DNA of 22,297 bases from Firmicutes bacterium CAG:238 (GTDB lineage Bacteria; Bacillota; Clostridia; Peptostreptococcales; Anaerovoracaceae). This document shows positions 21,722 to 22,297 of the stretch, one piece after another. Numbering within the stretch: position 1 is the stretch's first letter; every line of letters starts with the position of its first letter. A program made the translations under genes and the position numbers. The notes below the pieces were generated by a model. That model did not search any database. It saw only the letters and a program-made list of their open reading frames with translations, and was not told the origin of the DNA. The DNA lies in assembly GCA_000435615.1 (NCBI GenBank), contig FR881990.1, positions 1-22,297 of the forward strand. Reading direction: 5' to 3'.

Positions 21722-22297
21722 ATGAAACGAAGAAAAGAAATCAGCCTGCTGCTTGTGATCGCCATGATCCTCAGCGTTTTTTCGCAGAGCGCGCTTGCAG
21801 CGCCAAATGGAAGCCGCCCGGCCGTCTGGGATGAGGGCAGCGTGCTTGCGACCACCGATGGCGACACCTACCGGTTTCCGTCATCGTGTCTTGGCTGGCA
21901 TCAAATCTATTGGTATGACAATACAGGTAAGAAGCACACCGGAACTGCGCAGGAACTGGCGTCGGCCAAGCGTTCCTACATCATCAAGCAGAGCAGCGAG
22001 CAGACGCGCGGTTACTGCATTGAGCATGGTGTGATCGCCGAGAGCGGAAAACAATACACCGCAAGCAAGCGGGATGGAAACGAAATCTTTCAAGGCATGA
22101 GTGAGACCATGCGAGAGAACATCGAAAGCGCACTCCTCTTTGGCTGCCAGACCGGAGACAGCTACAGCGACCTTCGCGCCATGTGCTTTGAGGATTCAAG
22201 CTACTACGGCAAACACCGCGCAAAAAGCGGCGCAGGATATAACCGGGATGACTGGTATCTTGCCACGCAGGTACTAATCTGGGAAATTCAGCAGGAG
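21722..22297 (+). CDS. Thioester-domain surface adhesin, N-terminal part (runs off the window)
   Basis: The first 192 residues of a surface protein, open at the right edge. Residues 1-27 are a signal peptide (SALA then A). A thioester domain follows: the cysteine is in RGYCIEHG (Cys103), and the segment ATQVLIWEIQ near the end has the TQxxxW pattern whose glutamine forms the internal thioester with the cysteine. Such domains let Gram-positive adhesins bind host proteins covalently. Full-length relatives usually continue with isopeptide-stabilised (Cna-B/VaFE-like) repeats and an LPXTG anchor; these would be beyond the window. ATG 21722 is preceded by AAAGGAG with 10 bases spacing. The gene has no promoter of its own in view and lies behind a terminator. 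Confidence 0.75.
   Translation, partial: MKRRKEISLLLVIAMILSVFSQSALAAPNGSRPAVWDEGSVLATTDGDTYRFPSSCLGWHQIYWYDNTGKKHTGTAQELASAKRSYIIKQSSEQTRGYCIEHGVIAESGKQYTASKRDGNEIFQGMSETMRENIESALLFGCQTGDSYSDLRAMCFEDSSYYGKHRAKSGAGYNRDDWYLATQVLIWEIQQE

Noticed and set aside
1..22297. CRISPR arrays, rRNA, insertion sequences, integrase or group II intron
   Set aside because: I found no regularly spaced repeats, rRNA segments, transposase or recombinase motifs, or reverse-transcriptase motifs in the window.

Overview
The window is the conjugation and mobilisation core of an integrative and conjugative element (ICE) of the broad Tn1549-like type found in anaerobic Bacillota (Clostridia and relatives). The evidence is the set and order of genes: a VirB2/VirB6/VirB3/VirB4-type secretion module with an NlpC/P60 lysin, a histidine-triad relaxase with its small accessory protein, a toprim primase-like protein, a VirD4/TraG coupling protein, and small families typical of these elements (DUF4314, DUF3846, DUF3852, DUF6329, DUF6103). 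Ribosome-binding sites are strong AGGAGG types, several starts are TTG, and the backbone is near 50% GC by eye. No integrase, recombination end or tRNA attachment site is visible, so the element probably continues past at least one edge. The exact host cannot be named.

Layout. 11-823 (minus) is a divergent gene with ADP-ribosyltransferase signature residues. 824-1115 is a noncoding stretch with several dyads. 1116-5113 is an accessory block: an unknown gene, DUF4314, a cytosine-C5 methyltransferase, DUF3846, an adenine-N6 methyltransferase, an AbrB-like regulator with a Cys cluster, and a nucleoside-deoxyribosyltransferase-like (DUF4406-like) protein. 5110-10493 is the transfer channel: VirB2-like pilin candidate, a small helical protein, VirB6-like, VirB3/PrgI-like, a separate VirB4 N-terminal-like protein, the VirB4 ATPase and the NlpC/P60 lysin.

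10494-12466 is an AT-rich cargo island placed inside the transfer region. It has its own promoter with a dyad over the -35 box, a 27-codon leader ORF, a terminator overlapping the leader stop codon, a secreted papain/staphopain-like cysteine protease, and a small membrane-anchored partner, closed by a second terminator. 12489-14621 returns to the backbone: DUF6329, DUF6103, an amidoligase and a gamma-glutamylcyclotransferase-like protein.

14622-15002 is a hairpin-rich noncoding region directly before the accessory protein and relaxase genes, and is the best oriT candidate. 15003-20420 is the mobilisation block: RHH-like accessory protein, relaxase with Sel1 repeats, primase-like protein, coupling protein and a small winged-helix protein. 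After a palindromic repeat and a second strong promoter come two exported proteins: a double fibronectin-III protein and the start of a thioester-domain adhesin that runs off the right edge.

How it works together (inference): the relaxase and its accessory protein would nick at oriT, VirD4 would dock the complex to the VirB channel, the lysin would open the wall, and the primase-like protein would help make the second strand. The methyltransferases may protect the incoming DNA. The surface proteins may aid mating contact or host adhesion. The most unusual parts are the protease island with its attenuator-like leader, the ADP-ribosyltransferase-like gene, and the amidoligase/cyclotransferase pair.
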